Source: Formivibrio citricus (GTDB lineage: Bacteria; Pseudomonadota; Gammaproteobacteria; Burkholderiales; Chitinibacteraceae). From it: a stretch of 64,000 nt of DNA. Under the pieces are notes generated by a model that saw nothing but the letters and a program-made list of their open reading frames with translations, was not told the DNA's origin and did no database searches. This document shows positions 63,229 through 64,000 of the stretch, piece by piece. The position numbers and the translations under genes were made by a program. The stretch lies in the NCBI RefSeq assembly GCF_900115065.1, contig NZ_FOVE01000001.1, forward strand, positions 186,001-250,000, in the 5' to 3' direction. Positions within the stretch are counted from its first letter, which is position 1. Every line of letters starts with the position of its first letter.

Positions 63229-64000
63229 TTAACGCATATCCTTGGTCACAACATTTCGCCGCTGCGCCCCCACATACAACTGCCGTGGCCGGCCGATCTT
63301 CTGCTCCGGATCGTGGATCATCTCGTTCCACTGCGCGATCCAGCCGATGGTGCGGGCCATGGCGAAGATGCCGGTGAAGAGCGAAACGGGGATGCCGATG
63401 GCTTTCTGCACGATGCCGGAATAGAAATCCACGTTCGGATACAGCTTGCGGCTCACGAAGTAGTCGTCTTCCAGCGCAATGCGTTCCAGTTCCAGCGCCA
63501 GCTTGAACAAGGGATCGTTCTGCAAGCCCAACTCGTTCAGCACCTCATGGCAGGTTTCGCGCATCAAGGTGGCGCGCGGATCGAAGTTCTTGTAGACCCG
63601 GTGCCCGAACCCCATCAGTTTGGTATTGGAATTCTTGTCCTTCACCTGCTTGATGAATTCCCCGATCTTCTCGACCCCGCCCTGGCGTTGGATGTCGAAC
63701 AGCATGTTCAGACACGCCTCGTTGGCCCCGCCATGCGCCGGCCCCCACAGGCAGGCAATGCCCGAAGCGATACAGGCATACGGATTGGCCCCCGACGACC
63801 CCGACAGGCGCACCGTCGAAGTCGAAGCGTTCTGTTCATGATCCGCATGCAGGATCAGGATGCGATCCAGCGCCCGTGCCAGTACCGGATTCGGCGTATA
63901 CGGCCCGCAGGGTGTGGCAAACATCATGTGCAGGAAGTTCTCCGCGTAATTCAGTTCATTGCGCGGATACATGAACGGCTGGCCCACCGTGTACTTGTAG
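63229..64000 (-). CDS. gltA: Citrate synthase, C-terminal part (truncated by window edge)
   Basis: The C-terminal 256 or so residues of hexameric-type citrate synthase, which condenses oxaloacetate and acetyl-CoA. Active-site regions are visible: [44 protein letters not shown] and the late [12 protein letters not shown]. The chain ends [14 protein letters not shown] and a short tail. The frame is open at the right edge, where [11 protein letters not shown] continues upstream. The apparent start at 63987 is not the true start. Confidence 0.95.
   Translation of the reverse strand, partial: YKYTVGQPFMYPRNELNYAENFLHMMFATPCGPYTPNPVLARALDRILILHADHEQNASTSTVRLSGSSGANPYACIASGIACLWGPAHGGANEACLNMLFDIQRQGGVEKIGEFIKQVKDKNSNTKLMGFGHRVYKNFDPRATLMRETCHEVLNELGLQNDPLFKLALELERIALEDDYFVSRKLYPNVDFYSGIVQKAIGIPVSLFTGIFAMARTIGWIAQWNEMIHDPEQKIGRPRQLYVGAQRRNVVTKDMR

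Overview
The window reads as a chromosomal stretch of a moderately GC-rich Gram-negative bacterium, most likely a betaproteobacterium. Supporting signs are the gene orders ribF-ileS-lspA-ispH and fimV-truA-trpF-trpB-trpA-accD-folC-dedD-cvpA-purF-metZ, a Neisseria/Burkholderia-type porin, and single-chain pyruvate carboxylase. Genus cannot be fixed from the sequence alone.

Layout. 0-8.5 kb: the end of a chemotaxis operon (cheA tail, MCP, cheW, cheR, cheB) running into three tandem paralogous REC-EAL response regulators and a strong terminator. 8.5-13.6 kb: orphan recD, a histidine kinase, an alpha/beta-hydrolase/ferredoxin pair, a possible small RNA and a WbuC-type cupin. 13.6-19.5 kb: pyruvate carboxylase, a 50-residue ORF, a small membrane protein and serS. 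19.7-26.1 kb: porin, LysR regulator and, divergently, an aconitase B carrying a twin-arginine signal peptide, followed by a periplasmic binding-protein-fold protein resembling aconitate isomerase. 26.2-33.5 kb: a small zinc-ribbon ORF, benE, a secreted protein and the ispH-lspA-ileS-ribF block. 33.5-48.3 kb: gluQ, fimV, an EcfT-like membrane protein, then the truA-to-metZ block. 48.4-53 kb: a BtsS/BtsR-like two-component system next to a CstA-family (pyruvate-type) transporter. 53-63 kb: a visibly lower-GC accessory region with two small unknown proteins, a decayed IS200-like transposase, a sensor-only Cache protein beside a matching MCP, and an operon of REC-DUF3369-GGDEF-EAL protein, binding lipoprotein and hybrid-input histidine kinase. 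The window ends inside gltA (minus strand).

How it fits together. Two themes dominate. One is signalling through chemotaxis and c-di-GMP: four EAL proteins, all with apparently intact phosphodiesterase motifs, and no intact GGDEF cyclase in view. The other is organic-acid metabolism: pyruvate carboxylase, pyruvate sensing/uptake, citrate synthase, and a putative periplasmic tricarboxylate-converting module. That module (Tat-exported AcnB, a secreted aconitate-isomerase-like protein, a LysR regulator, a porin, and similar TTAT-N8-ATAA sites in both intergenic regions) is the most unusual content. A family of about 100-144 bp terminal-inverted-repeat elements is scattered between genes.
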